From: JAZOTM01 sp045657625 | GTDB lineage: Bacteria > Bacillota > Clostridia > Lachnospirales > Lachnospiraceae | Length of the DNA stretch: 64,000 nucleotides | Reading direction: 5' to 3' | Assembly: GCA_045657625.1 (NCBI GenBank) | Contig: JAZOTM010000029.1 | Coordinates: forward strand, 1 to 64,000 | Translations under genes and position numbers: made by a program | Notes under the pieces: model-generated | What the model was told of the DNA's origin: nothing | What the model saw: only the letters and a program-made list of their open reading frames with translations | Databases searched by the model: none | Shown: piece after piece, positions 1 through 7,915 of the stretch | Layout of the letters: the number at the start of each line of letters is the position of its first letter | How positions within the stretch are numbered: position 1 is the stretch's first letter

Positions 1-32
1 TCCTCGGCCATATAGTCTATAATTGTTTGCAT
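1..32 (-). CDS. Possible 5' end of a minus-strand gene cut by the window edge
   Basis: Read on the minus strand, an ATG at 30-32 opens a frame MQTIIDYMAE that runs off the window. A purine-rich stretch containing AAAGGGTG lies about 10 bases upstream and could be its ribosome-binding site. Only ten residues are visible, so no family can be named. The alternative is that this is intergenic DNA after a plus-strand gene, because the hairpin at 36-101 is followed by a plus-strand T-run. Confidence 0.35.
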   Translation of the reverse strand, partial: MQTIIDYMAE

Positions 33-35
33 AAA

Positions 36-110
36 AAGAACACCCTTTCTTTGAAGTATTTTTTTGAGTAATTAATACCTTAACATAAGAAGGATGTTCT
101 TTTTTCTTTT
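36..110. promoter_or_regulatory. Inverted repeat with long loop (terminator or leader hairpin)
   Basis: AAGAACA-c-CCTT at 36-47 pairs with AAGG-a-TGTTCTT at 90-101, with a loop of about 40 bases. On the plus strand it is followed by two T-runs and could terminate a transcript entering from the left. On the minus strand the same arm contains the presumed ribosome-binding site of the edge gene. The direction of action cannot be decided from the window. Confidence 0.4.
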
Positions 111-231
111 TTATTCTATTTTTCCGAGTAAAATTTTACGCAAGCTTGAGGATGGATTTTTTTCTGTATAAAAAACCATTACAATGAAATGGTATGAAAA
201 GACTTATCTTAGACAGAAAAAGGAGGACCCT

Positions 232-1083
232 ATGAAGAAAAAACAATTTAGTGTGATTTTTGATTTTTTGATGATTGCAATCGGAGCAACCATTGCAGCA
301 TTTGCAATTGAAGAATTTTTGGCTCCGAATTTAATTATGGATGGTGGTATTGTTGGTATCAGCATGATTATCAACAATTTAACGGGATTTAAATTAAGTT
401 TGTTGACAATTCTTTTGAATCTTCCTTTTTTGTTGATAGGCGGTAAAAAGATGGGAAAAATCTTTGTGGGAAAATCCTTGTTTGGAATGGCTGTTTTCTC
501 CATTATGTTAGAAATATTTGAGAGTTTTACGAATGCAACACAGGAATATCTCCTGGCTGTTAGTTTTGGAGGCGTTATTTTAGGTGTTGGAGTAGGATTG
601 GTGATTCGTTTTGGTGGTTGCTTAGACGGTACAGAATCAGTTGGGATTTTAATCAACAAAAAATTCGGGCTTCCTGTAGGACAAATGGTTTTGGCTTTTA
701 ATGTTATCATTTATACCATTGCAGCACTTTTGTTTGGCTGGGATCGTGCGATGTATAGCTTATTAACCTATTTTATCGCCGCTAAGGTTTTGGATATTGT
801 GGAAAATGGTATGGAACAGGCAAAAGCGGCCATGATTATCACAGATGATGCCTTGGAAATCAGTGAGCGTATTTATAAGGAGTTGGGGCGTACCGTTACC
901 ATTATGGAAGGAGAAGGATTGGTAAGTGGAAAAAAAGTGGTGCTGTATTGCGTGATTACCCATTTTGAAATTCATGAATTGAAAAATATTATTCAATCGG
1001 TGGATTCATCGGCCTTTGTAACCGTCAGTGACGTAGGGGAAATCATTGGCAATCACGTAAAAAGTACAGACGCCATAAAATAA
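232..1083 (+). CDS. YitT family membrane protein (DUF161/DUF2179)
   Basis: A protein of 283 residues. The N-terminal two thirds hold about five hydrophobic segments with the YitT hallmark region around MDGGIVGIS and the Gly-rich GVGLVIRFGGCLDGTE. The C-terminal soluble part, from about residue 200, is the DUF2179 domain. The start at 232 is preferred over the in-frame ATG at 184 because AGGAGG sits at 222-227. Family members are integral membrane proteins whose substrate is not established. The gene is monocistronic here and is followed directly by the direct repeats at 1087-1121, with no clear terminator between. Confidence 0.85.
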   Translation: MKKKQFSVIFDFLMIAIGATIAAFAIEEFLAPNLIMDGGIVGISMIINNLTGFKLSLLTILLNLPFLLIGGKKMGKIFVGKSLFGMAVFSIMLEIFESFTNATQEYLLAVSFGGVILGVGVGLVIRFGGCLDGTESVGILINKKFGLPVGQMVLAFNVIIYTIAALLFGWDRAMYSLLTYFIAAKVLDIVENGMEQAKAAMIITDDALEISERIYKELGRTVTIMEGEGLVSGKKVVLYCVITHFEIHELKNIIQSVDSSAFVTVSDVGEIIGNHVKSTDAIK

Positions 1084-1086
1084 AAA

Positions 1087-1121
1087 GATACGCTTGGGCA
1101 TAAAAAAGATACGCTTGGGCA
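1087..1121 (+). promoter_or_regulatory. Two direct repeats, 21-bp period: candidate LytTR binding sites
   Basis: The 14-mer GATACGCTTGGGCA occurs at 1087-1100 and again at 1108-1121, exactly 21 bases apart; the flanking TAAAAA is also repeated. Known LytTR regulators such as AgrA bind 9-bp direct repeats separated by about 12 bp, the same period. The second copy ends about 12 bp before the expected -35 position of the promoter whose -10 is at 1156. A LytTR regulator is encoded 2 kb downstream. Use as its binding site is inferred. Confidence 0.55.
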
Positions 1122-1155
1122 GAAAACTCTAAAAAATTCCTGGAAGTGTGGTATA

Positions 1156-1161
1156 TATAAT
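1156..1161 (+). promoter_or_regulatory. -10 element of the secreted-protein promoter
   Basis: TATAAT at 1156-1161 lies 28 bases before the ATG at 1189. No recognisable -35 hexamer is present 16-18 bases upstream, as expected for an activator-dependent promoter. The activator could be the LytTR protein acting at 1087-1121. Confidence 0.5.
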
Positions 1162-1188
1162 ACAAAAAATTGAAGGGAGAGTTTTATT

Positions 1189-1506
1189 ATGAGAAAGAAA
1201 ATATTGATAGGATGTATGGCCTTGTTGTTGTGTCTTGTGCCGATATCGGAGGTGAAGGCGGGAACAATCACTGCTTCTGGAGTCAGTGTTGTATGTGTAC
1301 AAGAAGGATATCAGTATTATGCAACTGGGTACACTACTTCTACGAGTAAACATTATACAAATGTACATTTGGAGAATGGATTGGGGCTGGTTACTGCTAC
1401 ATCAGGGCGCCAATGGGGGACAGGCAGGGTGACAGCAACTACAGAAATGTGCAAAACAGCTATTGCATGTAGAAATTATACAGGACACGTATATTATGGT
1501 TTTTAG
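1189..1506 (+). CDS. Small secreted protein, lactococcin 972-like (tentative)
   Basis: A protein of 105 residues preceded by GAAGGGAGAG. Residues 1-24 form a Sec signal peptide (KK, a Leu-rich core, then VKA) that would leave a mature protein of about 81 residues beginning GTITASG. The mature part is rich in Gly, Thr and Tyr, has three Cys, and ends in HVYYGF. The spacing of a SKHYTNV segment, an SGRQWGTGR segment and the aromatic C-terminus resembles lactococcin 972 family bacteriocins, which are Sec-exported and usually followed by a large membrane protein gene. Here a membrane protein gene overlaps the 3' end. The family call is by eye; it could instead be a signalling protein. Confidence 0.5.
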   Translation: MRKKILIGCMALLLCLVPISEVKAGTITASGVSVVCVQEGYQYYATGYTTSTSKHYTNVHLENGLGLVTATSGRQWGTGRVTATTEMCKTAIACRNYTGHVYYGF

Positions 1507-3058
1507 TTATTTGTCATCAGGATTTTGGTATATGATACAATCGCTTCCTTTAGGTATTGTTTTGGGAATGATAGCATATGGCATAACACATCGCGAGTTT
1601 TCCGGTTGGAAACTCGTGATGTGCATCCTTCTCTCTACATATGTAGTAGGAATTACAAAAATAACAGGAGTTGTATCAGAAACTTGGAGTATAGAAAGAT
1701 TCGTTGAGTCTATAAAGTCTTTGTCTGTACCCTTTCAAAATGCGTCATATGGTATGCTGTTGCTTAATTTTTTACTGTTTGTTCCAATGGGAATCTTTTT
1801 ACCGTATATTTGCCAAAATAGAATAAAGCATGAATATGTATTTACCTGTCTTTTATGTAGTACGTTTTCACTCGCTATTGAATTACTGCAGGGAATGGGT
1901 GGTCGATTTATGGAATTGGACGATTTGATCATGAATTCAGCAGGGGCATTGGCGGGAGTGTTGGCATATCATATTCTAAAAAAAAGTAAATTGTCTTTAC
2001 CAAGTGTAAACGCAACCTTACTTGTAGTTCTTTTTGCATGTGTTCTTTTTTTGAGTATGAAAACATATGATTCTTTGCATCAGGCGAAACAAGAGAACGT
2101 AACAATGGGATATATGCATATTTATGATACATATGATGATGGAGATAGTACCATTCGGGTTTTATATGACCAAGTTGATTCTTTGGAACGTTTGCATGAG
2201 TTCGATGAAGAATTGGAAAATAAGTATGAAAAACAATTAGAATTATACACGGTACAATCTCTGAAGAGTGCGGAGGACGAATTGGATATTCAGGTTATCG
2301 CAATTTCACAGAATTTGTATGAAAAATTAGAAGTATATGATTCTCTTGTGCAAGGGGAAGAAATGAAAAATTTTGATTATACGGATGGGATATGTCCTGT
2401 TTATTTACCAAGTGCTTATGTTTCAGAATATGAATTGTATGAAGAAGTAGAGTTGTTGTTTTTGGGAGATGTAAGACTTCATTGTAGAATTATAGGCTTT
2501 CTGGATGAACAGAGCGCGCTGCAAATAGGGGATTATGCATATTCTTATATGAATTACGCGGTTATGCCTTTGTTTGAAAATGTGTATGAAAGCTCTTTGG
2601 ATGAACTAACAAAGCAGATCTTGTTGACAGAACGTATTGAAAGTGTAATATCCTACGGATCAAGCCGGGAAAAAAGAGAGATAAAACAGTTTATAAATAG
2701 TTTGAGTGAGAAATATGATTTGCAGATGGTTTTATTGGATAGTTCAAACAATATAGAGATAATTACTGTTCCGACGTGGATATGGGCTGTATTGTTGGCG
2801 ATAGGATTATATATTTTCTTGCAAAAAACATATAGATATTTGCTATTGGCGCCGGCTGCACAAATAAAAGTGATGATGTGGAATTTATTGGCCTACTTGG
2901 TAATGACAGCAGTATTTATGTTTTTTTTGTGTATGGGTACAACGTTAAATAAGAAATATGCTGAAATTGTTGCAATGGAATTAATTTTAGTAAGTAGTAT
3001 CATTATTATGGGTACTGTTCTAAGAAGACGAAAGGAAGCGAAAAAATGTTTGGATTAG
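1496..3058 (+). CDS. VanZ-domain membrane protein fused to a permease-like ectodomain
   Basis: About 520 residues if started at ATG 1496, which overlaps the stop of the preceding gene by 11 bases; an upstream in-frame ATG at 1463 would overlap more. Residues about 1-165 have several hydrophobic helices and VanZ-type motifs (LLNFLLFVPMGIF, SLAIELLQ, ELDDLIMNSAGAL). A helix near 180 leads into an extracellular region of about 230 residues. Three more helices at the C-terminus follow, an order reminiscent of FtsX/MacB-like or bacteriocin-associated (DUF1430-like) membrane proteins. No ABC ATPase is nearby. Overlap with the secreted-protein gene implies translational coupling, so a role in export, immunity or sensing of that product is plausible but unproven. 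Confidence 0.6.
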   Translation: MVFSYLSSGFWYMIQSLPLGIVLGMIAYGITHREFSGWKLVMCILLSTYVVGITKITGVVSETWSIERFVESIKSLSVPFQNASYGMLLLNFLLFVPMGIFLPYICQNRIKHEYVFTCLLCSTFSLAIELLQGMGGRFMELDDLIMNSAGALAGVLAYHILKKSKLSLPSVNATLLVVLFACVLFLSMKTYDSLHQAKQENVTMGYMHIYDTYDDGDSTIRVLYDQVDSLERLHEFDEELENKYEKQLELYTVQSLKSAEDELDIQVIAISQNLYEKLEVYDSLVQGEEMKNFDYTDGICPVYLPSAYVSEYELYEEVELLFLGDVRLHCRIIGFLDEQSALQIGDYAYSYMNYAVMPLFENVYESSLDELTKQILLTERIESVISYGSSREKREIKQFINSLSEKYDLQMVLLDSSNNIEIITVPTWIWAVLLAIGLYIFLQKTYRYLLLAPAAQIKVMMWNLLAYLVMTAVFMFFLCMGTTLNKKYAEIVAMELILVSSIIIMGTVLRRRKEAKKCLD

Positions 3059-3091
3059 GATTTGGATTTTTATGGCATAGGAATCCTTAGG

Positions 3092-3120
3092 AAAGGGCTC
3101 GCGGAAAGCGGGCTCTTTTG
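3092..3120 (+). terminator. Weak intrinsic terminator after the VanZ gene
   Basis: AAAGGGCTCGC and GCGGGCTCTTT pair with two G-U wobbles around a GGAAA loop and are followed by a short T-run. It separates the secreted-protein/VanZ unit from the two-component unit, possibly allowing read-through. Confidence 0.6.
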
Positions 3121-3148
3121 CTATATTTATGTGAGGAGGATGTGGGGA

Positions 3149-3856
3149 ATGAAAACATTTGTGATTTGTGATGATGAGGCATTGATACGGGATGAACTGG
3201 AAAAAGAATTGCAAGGGTATGCAGAAGAAGAACATCTGGAATTTTCGATAGTAAAGGTGGATTCGGCAGAAGCGCTTATGGGGCTTCAGATGCACTATGA
3301 TGTCTTGTTTTTGGATATACATTTGCCTGGAATGAATGGGTATGAAGTGGCAAAGTCTTTACAGAGAAAAGGCATAAATCCAAGTATTATTATCATTACA
3401 ACAGAAAAGGATGATTTTCAGGAGGCTTTCAAGATTCAGGCAAAACGTTATTTGCTAAAACCTTTTCAGAAAGAGGAATTATATGAAGCATTAAAGGAAG
3501 TACTACCGGAAGAGGAACCTTGTATTCAAATTGCATTGAGTGGCATTTCCGTAGTAGTACCCGTGGATGTGATTATGTATTTGGAGGCAAAAAAGACTTT
3601 TGTGAAGGTGGTTTTAAATACAGGAAACTGGGGGACTATAAATCAATCTTTAAAGAAATTAGAGGGAAGTATCAATAGAAATAATTTTGTTTGTCCGCGA
3701 AAAGGATTTATGGTAAATAAACGCTATATGGATGCTTTAGAGGGGGATTCATTAAAAATGAATAATGGGTTCATCATAAAAGTGTCTGCCCGCAATTACC
3801 GGAGTATAAAGAAGTATTATATGCAGGAATGTCTTAGGAGAGGACTGGAAGGATGA
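3149..3856 (+). CDS. LytTR-family response regulator
   Basis: 235 residues. The N-terminal CheY-like receiver has the acidic pair CDDE near residue 8, phospho-acceptor Asp56 (FLDIHLPG) and Lys in LLKPF near residue 106. Residues about 130-230 form a LytTR DNA-binding domain of AgrA/ComE type. AGGAGG at 3134-3139 favours ATG 3149 over ATG 3140, which is too close. The stop overlaps the kinase start by four bases (ATGA), so the pair is translationally coupled. The probable target is the direct-repeat pair at 1087-1121. Confidence 0.88.
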   Translation: MKTFVICDDEALIRDELEKELQGYAEEEHLEFSIVKVDSAEALMGLQMHYDVLFLDIHLPGMNGYEVAKSLQRKGINPSIIIITTEKDDFQEAFKIQAKRYLLKPFQKEELYEALKEVLPEEEPCIQIALSGISVVVPVDVIMYLEAKKTFVKVVLNTGNWGTINQSLKKLEGSINRNNFVCPRKGFMVNKRYMDALEGDSLKMNNGFIIKVSARNYRSIKKYYMQECLRRGLEG

Positions 3857-5157
3857 GAAATATAGTATTTGCTACGTTGGTGTTCATTTTTTACATACGA
3901 ATGTTTGTTGAAATATTTGGTTTTCATTTTGAAAAGAAAAGGCGATGGATTTATGTGTTTCCACCTGCTGTAGTTTTTCTATTTAGTTGTACATTCGGGC
4001 TGCAGAATTATTATGTTTGGTATCATTTTGGAGCCTTGTATGCACTTCTGCTTTTTGCGCTTGAAGTGCAGGAAGATTTGGATTTTTTAACAAAAATTGG
4101 ATATTTTATTTGCACCTACTGTACTTCGAATATATTAGAGGGCACGGTGGAAAATTTTATGTCAGAAATATATCGTTCTGCACCGGTAGTACAAGGTGTT
4201 TTGGACATGTTGATTCTGAATGTTTTGCTTTTTCTGATTATTCGAATTGGAAAGGTCAGAAAACAGGTTTTTCGTATTCCAAGGAAATTAATGTTGCCCA
4301 TTTCATTGACTTTTTTGGTTTTTGCTTTGGTAGTGAGTTTATATATTGAAGTTTTGGATGTTGTTTATGCGGATGTGTATACTGTACAGACAGGAAAAAT
4401 TGTAATTTCTGTCAGTGATGTTTTAATGGTGAGTTTATTGTATTTTATGATTGCTCAAATTAATAAAAATATGCAGTTGCAGGAAGAAAACTGGTATAAA
4501 GATTTGAAAGCAAGTGAACTGGAAAATCTATATGCTCATTTGCAAGAAAATAATATGCAGACCAAAAAGATGAGACACGAGATGCTAAATCATATGCTGG
4601 CTATACAATATGGGTTGGAAAATCAGGAGTATGTAGAAACACAGGATTATGTAAAAAAGATTACCGGTGATTTGACAGAATTGAAAAAAGCTGTAATTAA
4701 TACGGGGGACGATTTTTTGGATTTGTTGCTGAACTATCATCTGCGAAAACATATTGGAGAAGATTATTTACATTTGGATGTCAGGCTTCAGACCACGGAA
4801 TACTTAGAACAAAATAAGAAGGATATGAACGTATTGTTATCGAATTTATTAGATAATGCGGTGGAGGCGCTAGAAAAGATAACAAATAAAAAGAAAAGAT
4901 ATCTTTTTGTGCAAATCTATGCTACCCGTTATGGCTTGCAGGTACAGATTGAAAATGCAGTAGAAGGACAAGAAAATTGGAACGTGCAATTAGAAAATGG
5001 AATTCGCATGCTAAGTGAAAAACAAGGAGATCACGGATATGGAATATTAAATGTAAAAGATATTCTGCTTCGTTATCATGGAATGGGTGATTTGGAATGC
5101 AAGGGAGGAATGTGTAAAGTAAATATAGTCGTGCCTTGGCAGGATAAGGCGTCGTAA
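3853..5157 (+). CDS. GHKL-type sensor histidine kinase (AgrC-like)
   Basis: 434 residues. The N-terminal half, to about residue 215, has around six hydrophobic segments, the layout of peptide-sensing AgrC/ComD kinases. The catalytic half has the phospho-acceptor His242 in KMRHEML, an N-box LLDNAVEA near 333 and a G-box DHGYGI near 395, typical of the HPK10 group that partners with LytTR regulators. It overlaps the regulator gene by ATGA and is followed by an intrinsic terminator. No agrB-like processing gene is present, so the ligand is unknown; the secreted protein at 1189 is an obvious candidate. Confidence 0.85.
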   Translation: MRNIVFATLVFIFYIRMFVEIFGFHFEKKRRWIYVFPPAVVFLFSCTFGLQNYYVWYHFGALYALLLFALEVQEDLDFLTKIGYFICTYCTSNILEGTVENFMSEIYRSAPVVQGVLDMLILNVLLFLIIRIGKVRKQVFRIPRKLMLPISLTFLVFALVVSLYIEVLDVVYADVYTVQTGKIVISVSDVLMVSLLYFMIAQINKNMQLQEENWYKDLKASELENLYAHLQENNMQTKKMRHEMLNHMLAIQYGLENQEYVETQDYVKKITGDLTELKKAVINTGDDFLDLLLNYHLRKHIGEDYLHLDVRLQTTEYLEQNKKDMNVLLSNLLDNAVEALEKITNKKKRYLFVQIYATRYGLQVQIENAVEGQENWNVQLENGIRMLSEKQGDHGYGILNVKDILLRYHGMGDLECKGGMCKVNIVVPWQDKAS

Positions 5158-5184
5158 AACTCTGATTTTAAATCAGAGTTTTTT
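5157..5184 (+). terminator. Intrinsic terminator of the two-component unit
   Basis: AAACTCTGATTT and AAATCAGAGTTT form a perfect stem directly after the kinase stop, followed by a T-run. It closes the island that begins at 1087. Confidence 0.88.
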
Positions 5185-5186
5185 CT

Positions 5187-5214
5187 TTGCAGAAAAATTC
5201 GGTTATGCTATAGT
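5187..5214 (+). promoter_or_regulatory. Probable promoter of the lacI-type gene
   Basis: TTGCAG at 5187-5192 and TATAGT at 5209-5214 are separated by 16 bases. The octamer CTTTTGCG at 5230-5237 lies between promoter and gene and recurs upstream of the solute-binding protein gene, suggesting autoregulation. Confidence 0.5.
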
Positions 5215-5253
5215 GAAAAAAAGGGGGAGCTTTTGCGCTAAAGGAGAAGAACT

Positions 5254-6300
5254 ATGATAACAATAAAACAAATCGCAAAAGAATTAAACATGAGCGCCAC
5301 CACGGTGTCAAATGTAATTCATGGCAAAACAAAGGAGGTTTCACCGGAAACCATTAAACGCGTGCAGGATTATTTGGAACAGGTGGATTATGTGCCAAAT
5401 TTGAGCGCCAGAAATCTTGCCCAGAATCAATCAAAAATTATCGGGGTGGTTTTAAAAACCAATGAGGATAGATATACCCATATTTTATCGGATCCCTTTG
5501 TGGCAGATATGTTGGGAGGAATTGAAAAACAGGTGCGAGAAGCCGGTTATTTTATGATGGTATATATCTCTGATGATATTGCAGAGATTATAAAACATGT
5601 ATCTACTTGGAATGTAGACGGATTGCTTTTGTTTTGGATGTTGGATGATGATGCGATTCGCGTATACAAGAAATACAAGAAGCCGGTTGTATACATAGAT
5701 ACCTATGTGAACTGGGATGCCATTGCAGAAATTGGAAATTCTTATATGAATATTGGTCTTGAGGATGAAGAAGGAACCTATCAAGCAGTGAAATATTTGA
5801 TTTCTTGTGGACATAAAAAAATTGGGTTCTTAAGCGATAGCTGGATGGGCGTTGATCGAGAACGTTTTCATGGATATCGAAGAGCGTTGGAGGAAGCAGG
5901 GATAGAGTACAGCAACCATTATTTCTTTGAACTACGTACGACAAAAGAAGAGATTGATAAGAGTTTAGAAAAAATGGCAAAAAAAGCACGAGAAGTCACC
6001 GCCTTGTTCTGCTGCTCGGATAATTTTGCCGGAATGATGATGAATGCATGTGCCAAGGAAGGATTACGAGTACCGGAAGATATTTCAATTATGGGATTTG
6101 ACGATAACTTGAATCGACGCTTATTTCGTCCGGCACTTACCACCATGCACCAGGATATACATGAAAAAGGCGTGGTGGCCGCAAAAAATCTAATAGAAAT
6201 GATTCATGGTATGGAACCGAAAAATCACCAGATTATTTTTAAACCGGAATTGGTAATCAGAGATTCTGTGTTAGATTTGACTAAAAATGACAAAAAATAA
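5254..6300 (+). CDS. LacI-family transcriptional regulator
   Basis: 348 residues. The N-terminal LacI helix-turn-helix is clear (TIKQIAKELNMSATTVSNVI, residues 3-22) with a hinge near residue 50, followed by a periplasmic-binding-protein-like sensor domain (IGVVLKT onward; ISIMGFDD near 280). AAGGAGAAG precedes the ATG. It stands directly upstream of a carbohydrate ABC importer and a GH13 enzyme and probably represses that operon until a sugar ligand binds. The ligand is not visible in the sequence; an alpha-glucoside such as sucrose would fit the neighbouring enzyme. Confidence 0.9.
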   Translation: MITIKQIAKELNMSATTVSNVIHGKTKEVSPETIKRVQDYLEQVDYVPNLSARNLAQNQSKIIGVVLKTNEDRYTHILSDPFVADMLGGIEKQVREAGYFMMVYISDDIAEIIKHVSTWNVDGLLLFWMLDDDAIRVYKKYKKPVVYIDTYVNWDAIAEIGNSYMNIGLEDEEGTYQAVKYLISCGHKKIGFLSDSWMGVDRERFHGYRRALEEAGIEYSNHYFFELRTTKEEIDKSLEKMAKKAREVTALFCCSDNFAGMMMNACAKEGLRVPEDISIMGFDDNLNRRLFRPALTTMHQDIHEKGVVAAKNLIEMIHGMEPKNHQIIFKPELVIRDSVLDLTKNDKK

Positions 6301-6352
6301 TTGTTACTATTGCTGAAAGTGACAATAAAACGGAAAATTTTCAGAAAAAGCC

Positions 6353-6381
6353 TTGTAATTTATGATGGAAAAGAATAAGAT
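6353..6381 (+). promoter_or_regulatory. Probable promoter of the ABC/amylosucrase operon
   Basis: TTGTAA at 6353-6358 and TAAGAT at 6376-6381 with a 17-base spacer. The elements at 6398-6442 lie just downstream, where a LacI-type repressor would block transcription. Confidence 0.45.
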
Positions 6382-6397
6382 TTATACATAACTTAAA

Positions 6398-6442
6398 CGC
6401 AAAAGGTAAACAAAAGTTAAAATACCTTTTGTAACTTTTGCG
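6398..6442 (+). promoter_or_regulatory. Inverted CTTTTGCG pair and hairpin: candidate LacI operator
   Basis: CGCAAAAG at 6398-6405 and its reverse complement CTTTTGCG at 6435-6442 frame the 5' leader. Inside, CAAAAGGTA (6400-6408) can pair with TACCTTTTG (6423-6431). The same octamer occurs upstream of the lacI-type gene at 5230-5237. Binding is inferred from this sharing. Confidence 0.4.
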
Positions 6443-6471
6443 AAAAAGTCATTCATATAAGGAGGGTAAAT

Positions 6472-7779
6472 ATGAAAAAGAAAGTTTTAGCACTTGTAAT
6501 GGCAGGCACTATGGCGGTTAGCATGGCAGCTTGCGGAAGTTCTGATTCCGGATCATCCGTTGATGGAACAGAAAGTGGAACAGCATCAGCAACAACATCT
6601 ACCTCGGGAGAAGGTATCCGTTTGTTAAACGGAAAACCTGAAATTGACAGCCAGCTTCAGGATTTGGCTGCAAAATATCAGGAAGAAACAGGAAACGTTG
6701 TTACAATCGAAACAATCGGTGGTGACACAAGCGCTTCTGATGAATTGAAGAAAATGTATCAGGCAGACAATATGCCGGATATCTTCGTAATCGAAGCAAA
6801 CCAGGCATCTAGCTGGGAAGGAATGCTTGCAGATCTTTCCGGAGAAGCATGGACAGAAGACACAGATTATGAATTAGTAGACGATGAAATGGGAACGATC
6901 GGATTCCCTTACACTGTTGAAGCTACAGCTCTTGCTTACAATGCAGATGTATTGGAAGCAGCAGGTATTGATCCATCTACATTAACTAGCCCGGATGCAT
7001 ATGCAGAAGCATTTGCTACTTTGGATAGTATGAAGGATGAACTTGGTCTTACAGCTGTTCTTGGATGGTGTGCAGAACCTGCAAACCTTGGATGGTCATC
7101 AGGTACTCACGTATTTGCACAGTATTTGGATGCAGGACTTGCATTAGACGATACAACATATATTGATTTATTAAATGACGGTGGACAGATTGACACCGAA
7201 AGAATGACAAACTTCGCTGAATTCGTTGGTATGATGAATGAATACTCTGATCCGGACCTCTTAGTAGACGGTACTTATGATCAGCAGGTAGCAAACTTCG
7301 CAGCTGGTAAATATGCATTTGTTACTCAGGGTAACTGGATTAATGCAACTGTTACAGCAAGTGAAGATTACACTGGATTCTCTATGGGCTTTGCACCATA
7401 TGCATTTGAAGATGGTATTGATACAATCATCGCTGGACCACCAAGTTACTGGACAGTATACAGCGATGGTGATGTAGATGCAGCAAAAGAATTCTTACAG
7501 TGGGTATCTGAAGATAGCGCTCAGCAGATTTTAGTAGAAGAAGCTGGATTAATCAGCCCATTCAATGATTGCGCATATGCAGCAGCTGATCCATTCTATG
7601 ACAGCATTAAGAGCTACATGGATGCTGGAAAGACATCCGGATGGCACACCATGTTGAAGAAAGATGGTCTTCAGAACGAAACCTGCCAGGTATTTGCAGA
7701 TTTTGCACAGGGTAAATTAGATGTAGACGGATTTGTTTCTACTATGGAACAGGTTTGCGCAAGTTACTACGCAGAATAA
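6472..7779 (+). CDS. Carbohydrate ABC transporter substrate-binding lipoprotein
   Basis: 435 residues. The signal peptide ends in a lipobox (SMAACGSS), so the protein is predicted to be lipid-anchored outside the membrane. A Ser/Thr/Gly-rich linker follows to about residue 48, then a family 1 extracellular solute-binding fold. GGAGGG precedes the ATG. It heads the operon with two MalF/MalG-type permeases; a strong hairpin just after its stop probably makes it the most abundant product, as usual for binding proteins. Substrate is inferred as an alpha-glucoside from the downstream GH13 subfamily 4-like enzyme. Confidence 0.88.
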   Translation: MKKKVLALVMAGTMAVSMAACGSSDSGSSVDGTESGTASATTSTSGEGIRLLNGKPEIDSQLQDLAAKYQEETGNVVTIETIGGDTSASDELKKMYQADNMPDIFVIEANQASSWEGMLADLSGEAWTEDTDYELVDDEMGTIGFPYTVEATALAYNADVLEAAGIDPSTLTSPDAYAEAFATLDSMKDELGLTAVLGWCAEPANLGWSSGTHVFAQYLDAGLALDDTTYIDLLNDGGQIDTERMTNFAEFVGMMNEYSDPDLLVDGTYDQQVANFAAGKYAFVTQGNWINATVTASEDYTGFSMGFAPYAFEDGIDTIIAGPPSYWTVYSDGDVDAAKEFLQWVSEDSAQQILVEEAGLISPFNDCAYAAADPFYDSIKSYMDAGKTSGWHTMLKKDGLQNETCQVFADFAQGKLDVDGFVSTMEQVCASYYAE

Positions 7780-7784
7780 TTAGC

Positions 7785-7822
7785 AAGGGAGCAGGGCGAC
7801 TATGCTCTGCTCCCTGTTTTTT
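7785..7822 (+). terminator. Intercistronic terminator/attenuator
   Basis: GGGAGCAG and CTGCTCCC pair and are followed by TTTTTT. It lies between the binding-protein gene and the permease genes, so it probably lowers permease expression by partial termination. Confidence 0.82.
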
Positions 7823-7866
7823 AATAATCAGAATTCGTGATGATAAACATTTTTTTTGAAATATAA

Positions 7867-7878
7867 GAGAACGTTCTC
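7867..7878 (+). promoter_or_regulatory. 12-bp palindrome upstream of the permease genes
   Basis: GAGAACGTTCTC is a perfect palindrome with a central CG, the form typical of LacI-family operators. It lies 38 bases before the permease start. Which regulator binds is unknown. Confidence 0.4.
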
Positions 7879-7915
7879 ATAAAAGCGTTCGGAAATTTTG
7901 AAAGGGGGATAAAAA

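Noticed and set aside
204..710. Minus-strand ORF of 168 codons
   Set aside because: Antisense to the YitT gene, with Pro/Thr/Lys-rich composition of a shadow frame.
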